A stretch of DNA of 64,000 nucleotides from Nocardioides yefusunii (lineage in GTDB: Bacteria > Actinomycetota > Actinomycetes > Propionibacteriales > Nocardioidaceae): positions 1,302,001 through 1,366,000 of the forward strand of contig NZ_CP034929.1 of assembly GCF_004014875.1 (NCBI RefSeq), given 5' to 3'. The notes under the pieces are model-generated. The model worked only from the letters and a program-made list of their open reading frames with translations. It had not been told where the DNA came from and made no database searches. Each line of letters opens with the position of its first letter. Position 1 is the first letter of the stretch. Both the position numbers and the translations under genes were made by a program. Shown one piece after another: positions 1-7,846 of the stretch.

Positions 1-348
1 GCCGAGCGCGAGAAGCTCAGCGTTCGCGAGATCGGCCGCTGGTACGGCGCCCGCACCGAGGGCAACATGATCGGTTCGGCCTCCGACATCGCCGACACGA
101 TGGAGCAGTGGATGGCCGCCGGTGCCGCCGACGGCTTCATGATCCAGGCCTCCCACGTCCCGGCCGCCTTCGAGGACTTCGCCAACGAGGTCGTCCCCGA
201 GCTGCAGCGACGCGGCATCTTCCGCACCGCCTACGAGGGCACCACCCTGCGCGAGAACCTCGGCCTGAACCGTCCCGAGCGTGGCGAGTGGCGCAACCGC
301 GCCGCCTCCGCGCTCACCGCGAAGGCTGCAGCCAAGGACGGCGAGTGA
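1..348 (+). CDS. LLM-class flavin-dependent monooxygenase, C-terminal part (5' truncated by window)
   Basis: Open from base 1 in frame 1 to a TGA ending at 348; about 115 residues remain. The segment with IQASHVP, then ELQRRGIFRTAYEG and TLRENLGL, is the typical C-terminal end of the NtaA/SnaA/DszA group of bacterial luciferase-like monooxygenases. These use FMNH2 supplied by a separate reductase to oxidise small organic substrates, often S- or N-containing ones. The substrate cannot be told from this piece. It lies 4 bp before the sulfurtransferase gene and is probably in one operon with it and the GntR regulator. The start and the catalytic N-terminal part are outside the window. Confidence 0.85.
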   Translation, partial: AEREKLSVREIGRWYGARTEGNMIGSASDIADTMEQWMAAGAADGFMIQASHVPAAFEDFANEVVPELQRRGIFRTAYEGTTLRENLGLNRPERGEWRNRAASALTAKAAAKDGE

Positions 349-352
349 ACTG

Positions 353-1927
353 ATGGGCTCGGTCCACGAGTCCCCGCTGGTCTCCGCCGACTGGCTCCTG
401 AACCACCTGCAGGACGCTGACGTGGTGGTCCTCGACGCGAGCATCACCCGCGGCGAGGACGCCACCGGCGCCACCGTCTTCAGCGACGGATCGGCGACGG
501 TGCGCGCCGCCCGGATCGCAGGCGCGGTCTTCGCCGACCTGTTCCGCGTCTGGTCCGACCCCGAGGGGGAGTACGGCTTCACCCGGCCGAGCGCCGAGCA
601 GGTGCAGGCCGCGGCGCGTGCCGCCGGGATCTCGCCCGACTCCACCGTCGTCGTCTACGACCAGCTCAGCGGGGCCTACGCCGCGCGGCTCTGGTTCGTG
701 CTGCGCTCATGGGGCTTCACCGGAGTGAAGCTGCTCGACGGTGGCTTCGCGGCATGGACCGCAGCCGGTGGCCCGGTGGAGTCCGGCGACCTCGTGCTCC
801 CGACGCCCGGGTCAGGGTTCGCCCCCGTCGACGCCGGTCTCTTCGCCGATCTCGACGAGGTCCGTGCGATTGCTCTCGGCGACCGTGCTGAGGCGGCCCG
901 GCTGGTCTGCGCGCTGCGTCGTCCCGAGTTCGAGGGCGACCCCGCGCGTGAACGCTCGGGCCACATCCCCGGCAGCGTCAACGTCCCCTACCCGGACCTG
1001 CTCAACGAGGACGGCACCGTCTCCGTCGAGCGCACCCGCGCGCTCGCCGCTGCACGGGACCTCGACTCCGACGTCCCGGTGCTGGCCTACTGCGGCGGTG
1101 GCGTGAACGCGTCAGGCCTCGCGGTCGCCTTCGCGGAGGCCGGGCTGCCGTTGCCGCGTGTCTACGACGCCTCGATGAACGAGTGGCGTGCCCATATCGA
1201 GTTGCCCGTCGTCCTCGGTCCCAGCCCGGTGCAGCCGGCACCGGCTCGGGAGGTGTTGGTGGTCTTCGACATCGACGGCACGTTGCTGCACTCCGACGGT
1301 GCTCACAACGAGCTGATCACCGTCGTCCAGGCGCGTCACGGTCTGGACGCCACGATCAAGCCGTTCGGCACCTACACGCACTACACCGACTGGTGTGTGA
1401 TCGACGAGGTCCACACCGCGACGCACGGCACCCCGGCTCCGGCCGAGCTGCTGGCCCGTCTCGACGACGAGTACGCCGCAGCACTCGACGCCCATCTGGC
1501 CACCACCGAGGTGGCCGAGGTCGCGGGTGCCCGGGCCCTGCTCGCCGAACTCGACGCGATGGCGGGCGTCCACGTGGCGTTCGCGACCGGGTCGCTGCGC
1601 GGCATGGCGCGGCGCAAGCTCGGACTGGTCGGCGTCGACGCGGACTCCGCTGTGCTGTCGACGTCGCTGGAGCACTACAGCCGTGAGGAGATCGTCCGCG
1701 GGGCGATTGAGGAGACCGTGCGTCGGGTCGGTCACGACCGTCTCAACGTGGTGATCCTCGGTGACGGTGCCTGGGACGAGAAGACCGCGCTTGGTCTGGG
1801 GATCCCGTTCGTCGGGCTGGCCACGGGAGCGTGCAGCTTCGACCACGACGCCGTGCTGGTCCTGGTGGACTTCGCCGACGTCACGGCCAAGGACCTCGTG
1901 GACCTGGCGCGGCGCTGGCCGCGCTGA
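353..1927 (+). CDS. Rhodanese-type sulfurtransferase fused to a HAD-family hydrolase
   Basis: 524 residues starting at ATG 353. The first ~280 residues form two rhodanese domains. The second carries the active-site loop AYCGGGVNAS with Cys247, closer to the mercaptopyruvate sulfurtransferase loop (CGSGVTA) than to the CRKGVTA loop of thiosulfate sulfurtransferases. From about residue 300 a HAD domain begins: VVFDIDGTLL (nucleophile Asp near 306), FATGS as motif II, and GDGAWD as the motif IV Mg-binding loop. The likely roles are sulfur transfer from a thiol donor and phosphate-ester hydrolysis; substrates are unknown. Both domains look catalytically complete. The gene follows a monooxygenase gene by 4 bp, suggesting a shared pathway, possibly organosulfur or organic-acid metabolism. 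Confidence 0.85.
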   Translation: MGSVHESPLVSADWLLNHLQDADVVVLDASITRGEDATGATVFSDGSATVRAARIAGAVFADLFRVWSDPEGEYGFTRPSAEQVQAAARAAGISPDSTVVVYDQLSGAYAARLWFVLRSWGFTGVKLLDGGFAAWTAAGGPVESGDLVLPTPGSGFAPVDAGLFADLDEVRAIALGDRAEAARLVCALRRPEFEGDPARERSGHIPGSVNVPYPDLLNEDGTVSVERTRALAAARDLDSDVPVLAYCGGGVNASGLAVAFAEAGLPLPRVYDASMNEWRAHIELPVVLGPSPVQPAPAREVLVVFDIDGTLLHSDGAHNELITVVQARHGLDATIKPFGTYTHYTDWCVIDEVHTATHGTPAPAELLARLDDEYAAALDAHLATTEVAEVAGARALLAELDAMAGVHVAFATGSLRGMARRKLGLVGVDADSAVLSTSLEHYSREEIVRGAIEETVRRVGHDRLNVVILGDGAWDEKTALGLGIPFVGLATGACSFDHDAVLVLVDFADVTAKDLVDLARRWPR

Positions 1928-2049
1928 CGACTGCGCTGTACCGACACGGAGCCGCCCCGGGACAGCACGTACCGGTTTATCGGGGTGGCTCTGGAACACT
2001 ACGACGAATTCATCCACCACCTGCCGACGTGCGGGGGAGAGGAGACCAG

Positions 2050-2706
2050 ATGGCAAGCGTGCGCGACGTCGTCCACGACGCCCTGCTGGCCCGCCTGCTC
2101 GCCGGGCACTACACCCACGAGGACTCCCTCGTTCCGCAGGCCCTGAGCGAGGAGTTCGAGGTCTCCCGCACCCCGGTGCGGGAAGCCCTGGGGCTCCTCG
2201 AGCGGGACGGTCTGCTGGTCTCCACCTCGCGCGGATTCATGATCCGCAAGCGTCCCGACGAGGAGATGCTGGAGATCTTCGAGGTCCGCGGGATCCTCGA
2301 GTCCAACGCCGCGCACGCAGCGGCCACCCGGGCCACCGCCATTGACCGGGCCCGGCTTGCCGAACTCTCCGAGCGCGCGCACGCCACCTGTGATCCCAAG
2401 GAGAAGCGTCGGCTCTTCAACCTTTTCCACGACTGCATGCTCGACGCCGCACACAACGCGACGGTCTCCTCGCTGGTCACCACTCTGAGTGCGCAGATCA
2501 AGCTCTCCGCGCCGTGGAAGACCGACGAGTCCGACGAGGGGCTGGCTCGTTCCCTCGCCGAGCACGACGCGATCCTCGAGGCGATCCTCGCCGGTGACGC
2601 CGACCTCGCGCGGGCCCGGATGCTGGAGCACCTGGCTCACGACCGGGACAACCGGATCAGTCAGCTCGTCGCCCAGGTGCATGCCCAGACCAACGCTGCA
2701 GGCTGA
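2050..2706 (+). CDS. GntR/FadR-type transcriptional regulator
   Basis: 218 residues, start ATG 2050 behind a strong GGGGAGAGGAG ribosome site. The N-terminal ~70 residues are a winged helix with the GntR signature VSRTPVREALGLLERDGLL, and the remaining helical part is a FadR/FCD-type ligand domain with the usual metal-binding pattern (R-G-I-L-E near the start, later Asp/His residues such as FHDCML and EHDAIL). FCD regulators typically respond to small organic acids. It follows the monooxygenase and sulfurtransferase-HAD genes on the same strand (122 bp gap) and is probably their local regulator; no operator could be assigned. Confidence 0.88.
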   Translation: MASVRDVVHDALLARLLAGHYTHEDSLVPQALSEEFEVSRTPVREALGLLERDGLLVSTSRGFMIRKRPDEEMLEIFEVRGILESNAAHAAATRATAIDRARLAELSERAHATCDPKEKRRLFNLFHDCMLDAAHNATVSSLVTTLSAQIKLSAPWKTDESDEGLARSLAEHDAILEAILAGDADLARARMLEHLAHDRDNRISQLVAQVHAQTNAAG

Positions 2707-2712
2707 GGGGTC

Positions 2713-2741
2713 GACAGGACGACGTCACGCGTCGTTCTGTC
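2713..2741. terminator. Bidirectional hairpin terminator
   Basis: A 12-bp stem (2713-2724 with 2730-2741, one G-U pair) and a 5-nt loop lie between the convergent GntR gene (ends 2706) and the tocopherol-cyclase-like gene (stop codon in the loop). There is no clear T tract, as is common in actinobacteria. Confidence 0.6.
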
Positions 2742-3807
2742 CGGGCGCCGCGTCGACGGCGTCAGGCCCCCACCCGCGTCGGATCACCTCGGCGCGCGCC
2801 CGTGCGATCGACCCGTGCTCCAGCGCAGCCACGGCTGAGGTGCCCTCCCAGACCAGGTTCCGGTCGCGACGTACACGGACCGTCATGCTTGCTCCCAGGT
2901 GTTCGATCGCGCCGGGCACGTTGCGTCGTTCGGCGGGCAACGGGACCGGCAGCACGTGGGCGTCGCCCAGATGTCCGGTCCCCTCGATCTCGATGCTCCA
3001 GCGGGCGCTGCGACCCCGCAACGACCACCGTTCGTCGCTGACATCGGCGTGCACCGGTGAGACCACGGGGTCTCCGAGACGGACCAAGGTGCCGTCGGGC
3101 AGGAGCACCACGACCGCGGTGACGGTGGTGCGCAGCGGACCGGCGCTCACCTCACCTCCGGCGAAGGCCACACAGACACGTGGCTCGTCGAACCCGTGCG
3201 CCTGCCCCCACCACCACGCGTCGGGGAACCCGCCCTTGCCCCAGTTCTTCTCCGCGTACACCTGCCACCCGTCGAGCTCCCAGGTCTCCTCGCCGACCGT
3301 GGCGGTGCCTGTGGCACGCCCACCGAGCAGCCACGGGTGCCAGTACTGGTTGAGCCCCGGCACGCTCTGGAAGACGCTCGAACCGCCGAGGGAGCGCCGC
3401 GGCCACGGGACGGATGCGGCGATCCGGACGTCGAGCCGCGCATCAGGCGCGAGGTCGACCCGCACGCGGTCCGGCGTCGCGATGAAGGCATCCCCGGCCT
3501 CGACGCCGAGCCTGCGCGGGTCGGCGTGAGCGGTGGGGTGGACGGTGGTGCGGAGGAATCCGTTGGGGTGCGAGGCCAGCCCGAGCGTCGCCCAGGTGCC
3601 GTTGGCGGCCCGGTTGACGCCGTTGAGAGCGATCAACGTCCGGGAAGACGAAGGATCGGTGAAGCGCCAGAAGTAACCCTCCATCGCCACTCCGTGAGCG
3701 GGCAGAGGGTCGCTCCACGGCAGGTCTGCGCCGCTGGCCCGGTACCTTCTGCGCACGCTGCCGATCGAGGAGGAGAGAGCTCGGGGGAGGAAGGGAGAAG
3801 AGGCCAT
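2725..3807 (-). CDS. Tocopherol cyclase-family protein
   Basis: 360 residues, start ATG 3807. The diagnostic stretch YAEKNWGKGGFPDAWWWGQA (mid-protein, about residues 205-224), preceded by W-E-L-D-G-W-Q, is the hallmark of the tocopherol cyclase family (VTE1-like). Plant and cyanobacterial members close the chromanol ring of tocopherol. Actinobacterial homologues have no established function and this window has no other tocopherol genes. No signal peptide or membrane helix is evident. It is divergent from the small DUF3099-like membrane protein gene. The family is clear; the reaction is not. Confidence 0.8.
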   Translation of the reverse strand: MASSPFLPRALSSSIGSVRRRYRASGADLPWSDPLPAHGVAMEGYFWRFTDPSSSRTLIALNGVNRAANGTWATLGLASHPNGFLRTTVHPTAHADPRRLGVEAGDAFIATPDRVRVDLAPDARLDVRIAASVPWPRRSLGGSSVFQSVPGLNQYWHPWLLGGRATGTATVGEETWELDGWQVYAEKNWGKGGFPDAWWWGQAHGFDEPRVCVAFAGGEVSAGPLRTTVTAVVVLLPDGTLVRLGDPVVSPVHADVSDERWSLRGRSARWSIEIEGTGHLGDAHVLPVPLPAERRNVPGAIEHLGASMTVRVRRDRNLVWEGTSAVAALEHGSIARARAEVIRRGWGPDAVDAAPGQNDA

Positions 3808-3876
3808 CCCTGAGCATGGCAGAACCGGTCAGCCGATGGGAGTGCGCCGAAGAGGAAGAAGTGGTGCACTGGAGAG

Positions 3877-4119
3877 GTGGAGCACCACGTCCGTGAGGAC
3901 GAGAACGGTCGCGACGACGCACGGGAGACGAAGGACGCGCGCCTGCACCGCCGCATGCGCCGTTACCTGTGGCTGATGGGCACCTGCATCGTGCTGATCG
4001 TCCTGGCCTGGAACGTGGTGCGGTTCTTCTCGATCACCGCGGCCGTGGTGATGTCGATGATCGCTGCGGTGATCCCACCGATCGCCGTGATCGTGGCGAA
4101 CAACGGTGAGGACCGCTGA
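3877..4119 (+). CDS. Small DUF3099-type membrane protein
   Basis: 80 residues from GTG 3877, preceded by GGAGAG. A charged N-terminus ending in RLHRRMRRY is followed by two membrane helices (about residues 30-50 and 53-75) containing WNVVRFFS and VMSMIAAVIPPIAVIVAN. This pattern matches the actinobacterial DUF3099 family of unknown function. It converges with the conserved hypothetical gene at 4129. Confidence 0.7.
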   Translation: MEHHVREDENGRDDARETKDARLHRRMRRYLWLMGTCIVLIVLAWNVVRFFSITAAVVMSMIAAVIPPIAVIVANNGEDR

Positions 4120-4128
4120 CGGTTCGGC

Positions 4129-4596
4129 TCAGTAGTCCGAGGCGTTGCGCACCGACTCGAAGGCGCTGATGCCCATGTGGCCGGCCTTGGCACGCAGCGG
4201 GAACGTCGCCACGGGACGACGCTCCATCTTTGCGGCCGGAGGGTTGCGACGACCGGTGACGGCGTGCACGCGGTTCGCGGTCACGACGTAGCGCGGCTCC
4301 TCGGCACCGGCCGGGCTGACGTCGATCAGCAGCCACAGGCCGTCGGGGGCGAAGGAGAGCGCACCCTTCTTCGCGTCCTCGCGCGTCAGGGCGACGTCGT
4401 AGTTCTGCATCTGCAGGGAGAAGTCGACCGCACGCGGCTGGCCCTTGCGGGTACCGCGCATCTTCTGGATCGCCTCGATGAACGCACGTTCCTCGCGCGT
4501 GATGACGCCGGCCTTCACCCAAGGAGCCTTCGGTGACCCGGGGCCGACCTCAGGACGCTCGTTGCCGCCGCTGACCCAGACATCGCCCCAACTCAT
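4129..4596 (-). CDS. Conserved hypothetical protein
   Basis: 155 residues, start ATG 4596 with a GGGAGG ribosome site. Not recognised as a named family. The protein is soluble, without signal or membrane segments, and has a mixed alpha/beta composition. Residues 35-60 are basic (ITREERAFIEAIQKMRGTRK), and the middle part (FAPDGLWLLIDVSP) looks like beta strands. It is 86 bp from the divergent helicase gene hrpB. Codon usage matches the neighbours, so the frame is believable. Confidence 0.6.
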   Translation of the reverse strand: MSWGDVWVSGGNERPEVGPGSPKAPWVKAGVITREERAFIEAIQKMRGTRKGQPRAVDFSLQMQNYDVALTREDAKKGALSFAPDGLWLLIDVSPAGAEEPRYVVTANRVHAVTGRRNPPAAKMERRPVATFPLRAKAGHMGISAFESVRNASDY

Positions 4597-4681
4597 GGGG
4601 GCATCCTCCCACGGGGACGCCGCGGAACCGTTGTTCGCGCACGCTGCAGCACCGGCGTGCGGCGTCGGGCAGACTTGTCCG

Positions 4682-7225
4682 GTGTCCGACCCCCTGCCCG
4701 ACCCCCCGCTTGATCCGCTGCGCACCCTGCTCGCCTCCCCGCCCGACCTCCCGGTTGCGTCCGGGCTGGACGAGCTCGCCGACGCACTCCGCCTCGACGG
4801 GGTCGCGGTGCTGCAGGCGCCCCCGGGCAGCGGCAAGACGACGCTGGTCCCGCCGGCGGTCGCGTGTGCCGTCACCGGGAGGGTGGTCGTCACCCAGCCG
4901 AGCCGGATCGCGGTCCGGGCCGCAGCCCGACGTCTCGCCGGGCTCCTGGGTGAGCCGGTGGGGGAGAGCGTCGGGTACTCGGTGCGCGGCGAACGCCGTA
5001 CCGGGCCGGCGACCCGGATCGAGGTCGTCACCACCGGCCTGCTGCTGCGTCGCCTCCAGCACGACCCAGGACTCTCCGGCGTCGGTGCCGTGGTCCTCGA
5101 CGAGGTCCACGAACGCCACCTCGACGCCGACCTGACCCTCGCGCTGCTTGTCGACGTCCGAGCCAACCTGCGCGACGACCTCGTCCTGGTCGCGATGTCG
5201 GCGACGATCGAAGCCGAGCGCACCGCCGCGCTGCTCGCCTCCGGCCCCGCCTCGGCACCCGTCGTCACCGTCCCCGGTGCGCTCCACCCGGTCGAGGAGG
5301 TCTGGTGCCCGCTCCCTGCCGGCCAGCGCCGCACCGACGAGCGCGGCATCACTCCCGCTTTTCACGACCATGTCGCCGCGACCGTGCGACGTGCGTTGGC
5401 CGACCACCCCGGCGACGTCCTCGTCTTCGTCCCGGGCGTCGCCGAGGTGGACGCCGTCATCCGACGTCTGGGCGGTCTGGACGCTGACGTCCACCCGCTC
5501 CACGGCCGACTCCCCGGCGCCGAGCAGGACCGAGCACTCACCGCAGGGCCTCGACGTCGCGTCGTCGTCTCCACCGCGGTCGCTGAATCCTCGCTGACCG
5601 TGCCCGGGGTCCGCGTCGTCGTCGACGCCGGGTTCTCCCGCGAACCCCGCACCGACCACCGTCGCGGCCTCGCCTCCCTCGTCACCGTCACGGTCAGCCG
5701 TGCCTCGGCGCAGCAACGCGCCGGCCGCGCCGGACGACTCGGGCCGGGTGTCGTGCTGCGCTGCTGGTCCCAGACCGAACATGCCCACCTCGCACCCCAC
5801 CCCGAGCCGGAGATCGCGACCGCCGACCTGACGTCGTTCGCCCTCGAAGTGGCCTGTTGGGGCAGCGACTCAGTGGACGAACTCGCCCTGCTCGACCAGC
5901 CCCCGGCGCACGCCCTCACCGTTGCCCGCACCGTGCTCACCGAACTCGGTGCGCTCACCGACGACGGAAGGACGACACCACGGGGGCGCGCCATGGCCGG
6001 TGTCCCGGTCGACCCACGCCTGGCCCGGGCACTGCTCGACGGGGCTTCACTGGTCGGTGCCCGGCGTGCCGCCGAAGTGGTGGCCCTGCTGTCGGAGGAC
6101 GTCCGTGCTCCGGGCGGCGACCTGGTGGCAGCGCTGCGCCAGATGCGCTCGCAGGACCGTTCGGGCTCCTGGCGGGCGCAGGTGAAGCGCCTCGAAGCGA
6201 TCGCCCGCGAACATGAGGGGCCGGGAGCGCAGTCGTTGACCGACGACGTTGCCGTCGGACTCGTCGTCGCTCTGGCTCATCCCGACCGGATCGCACGGAA
6301 GCGTCCCGGGTCATCGACGTACCTGATGACCTCAGGCACCGGAGCCGCGCTCGACGCCCGCGACGACGGCGCGCTCACCGGCCTCGAATGGTTGGCCGTC
6401 GCCGACGCCGACCGACGAGCCGGGCAGCGTGAAGCCCGGATCAGGGCTGCCGCGCCCCTGACCGAAGATCTCGCGCTCGAAGCTGCCGGATCGCTCTGGG
6501 ACGAGAGTGACGAGGTCGTCTGGGCCGAGGGTCGCGTCCTCGCCCGGCGCCGCACGATGCTCGGCGCGATCGAACTCTCCTCGGCACGGCTCAGCGACCC
6601 GCCTGCCGACGCCGTGGCCGACGCGATCCGTGGCGCCATCGCCGCCGAAGGAATCGACCTCCTCGCGTGGTCGGAGTCAGCGGTAGCGCTCCGGGACCGC
6701 CTCGACTTCCTGCACCGGGCACTGGGCGACCCGTGGCCCGACGTCAGCGACGCCGCCCTCACCGCGAACCTCGACGCATGGCTGGGGGCGCAGCTGGCGC
6801 GCGTGCGTTCTGCCGCCGACCTGCGCCGCATCGACATCACGTCCGCGCTGCGGGCGCTGCTGCCGTGGCAGGTCGCGTCCAGACTCGACGAGCTCGCCCC
6901 CGAGCGGGTCGAGGTGCCCAGCGGATCGGTGGTGCGCATCGACTACTCCGTCGAACAGCCCGTCCTCGCCGTCCGTCTGCAGGAGGTCTTCGGCTGGAAG
7001 GACGTCCCGAAACTGGCCGACGGACGGGTCCCGCTGCTGTTGCACCTGCTCTCCCCGGCACGCCGTCCGGCCGCCGTCACCGCCGACCTCAACTCCTTCT
7101 GGAGCAACGGTTACCCGGGTGTGCGCGCCGACCTCCGCGGGCGCTACCCGAAGCACTCCTGGCCTGAGGACCCCCGCACTGCCGAGGCCACGGCGCGGGT
7201 CAAGAACCCCCGCCCGCGCGGCTGA
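4682..7225 (+). CDS. hrpB: ATP-dependent DEAH-box helicase HrpB
   Basis: 847 residues, start GTG 4682. N-terminal RecA-like domains carry Walker A GSGKTT (residues 49-54), DEVH (140-143), the SAT motif VAMSATIEA and QQRAGRAGR as motif VI. The helicase-associated middle part is followed by the HrpB-specific C-terminus ending in FWSNGYPGVRADLRGRYPKH and WPEDP, which separates HrpB from HrpA. It is a nucleic-acid-dependent NTPase, probably acting on RNA; its cellular role is poorly defined. Length fits the family (about 820-850). No Shine-Dalgarno is seen; a CAGACT hexamer lies 6 nt before the GTG, so the message may be leaderless. Confidence 0.92.
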   Translation: MSDPLPDPPLDPLRTLLASPPDLPVASGLDELADALRLDGVAVLQAPPGSGKTTLVPPAVACAVTGRVVVTQPSRIAVRAAARRLAGLLGEPVGESVGYSVRGERRTGPATRIEVVTTGLLLRRLQHDPGLSGVGAVVLDEVHERHLDADLTLALLVDVRANLRDDLVLVAMSATIEAERTAALLASGPASAPVVTVPGALHPVEEVWCPLPAGQRRTDERGITPAFHDHVAATVRRALADHPGDVLVFVPGVAEVDAVIRRLGGLDADVHPLHGRLPGAEQDRALTAGPRRRVVVSTAVAESSLTVPGVRVVVDAGFSREPRTDHRRGLASLVTVTVSRASAQQRAGRAGRLGPGVVLRCWSQTEHAHLAPHPEPEIATADLTSFALEVACWGSDSVDELALLDQPPAHALTVARTVLTELGALTDDGRTTPRGRAMAGVPVDPRLARALLDGASLVGARRAAEVVALLSEDVRAPGGDLVAALRQMRSQDRSGSWRAQVKRLEAIAREHEGPGAQSLTDDVAVGLVVALAHPDRIARKRPGSSTYLMTSGTGAALDARDDGALTGLEWLAVADADRRAGQREARIRAAAPLTEDLALEAAGSLWDESDEVVWAEGRVLARRRTMLGAIELSSARLSDPPADAVADAIRGAIAAEGIDLLAWSESAVALRDRLDFLHRALGDPWPDVSDAALTANLDAWLGAQLARVRSAADLRRIDITSALRALLPWQVASRLDELAPERVEVPSGSVVRIDYSVEQPVLAVRLQEVFGWKDVPKLADGRVPLLLHLLSPARRPAAVTADLNSFWSNGYPGVRADLRGRYPKHSWPEDPRTAEATARVKNPRPRG

Positions 7226-7285
7226 CACCTCAGCGGTCGTCTCACCGGTGATCGCGTAAGTACCACCGTCTGGGCCGCGGCCCCG

Positions 7286-7291
7286 TAGGTT
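7286..7291 (+). promoter_or_regulatory. -10 box TAGGTT for a leaderless transcript
   Basis: TAGGTT ends 6 nt before ATG 7298 and no Shine-Dalgarno is present, so transcription probably starts at the start codon. Confidence 0.5.
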
Positions 7292-7297
7292 CAGACC

Positions 7298-7807
7298 ATG
7301 ACCCAGACCGAAGTGCGCGAGACCATGTACGTCACCAACGCTCACGGCAAGGTCCACGTCCGCCCGTGCCCGCACCTGAACGCCAGCTCCACGCTGACCG
7401 AGGCGACGGCCGAACAGGTCGAGGCCAACGGCCTCTGTGTCCACTGCGCCCGCGAGATCAACGGTGAGGGCCGCACCTACTTCACCGACCTCACCGCTGC
7501 ACTCAGCGACTTCGGTCACGGCACCGACGAGGCACGCCGCCTCATCGACGAGGCACTCTCCGGCGTCGAGCACGACGTCGTGTGGGTTCCCGCCAGCAGC
7601 GCCTACGTCGCTCTCGGCGCCGAGGGTGAAGGCGTCGCCTGGATCGGGAAGGGATCGGTGTCCACGAAGGTGGGCGGCACCACCGAACTCCCGTGGTTCC
7701 GGCCGGTCGCCGCCACCACGGTCGTCAAGGAGGACCTGTACGGCGAGGTGTGCGAGATCCACTTCGTCGTGCGCTCGCTCAACGGCGAGTGCGACATCTG
7801 CGACTGA
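7298..7807 (+). CDS. Hypothetical Cys-rich protein
   Basis: 169 residues, start ATG 7298. No named family recognised. The N-terminal third holds C-P-H-L-N followed about 25 residues later by LCVHC, and the protein ends in GECDICD, so four or five cysteines could form a small zinc site. The centre (about 50-150) looks like a compact alpha/beta fold with WVPASSAYVALG and VVKEDLYGEVCEIHFVV. It sits 39 bp before the SNF2-like ATPase gene on the same strand. A nucleic-acid-binding partner role is possible but only inferred from the cysteines and the neighbour. Confidence 0.6.
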   Translation: MTQTEVRETMYVTNAHGKVHVRPCPHLNASSTLTEATAEQVEANGLCVHCAREINGEGRTYFTDLTAALSDFGHGTDEARRLIDEALSGVEHDVVWVPASSAYVALGAEGEGVAWIGKGSVSTKVGGTTELPWFRPVAATTVVKEDLYGEVCEIHFVVRSLNGECDICD

Positions 7808-7834
7808 GTCGCACTGCAGTGGTGGCCGTCCGGG

Positions 7835-7840
7835 TACCGT
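7835..7840 (+). promoter_or_regulatory. -10 box TACCGT for a leaderless transcript
   Basis: TACCGT lies exactly 6 nt before GTG 7847 with no ribosome site between them. Confidence 0.45.
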
Positions 7841-7846
7841 CCGGGA

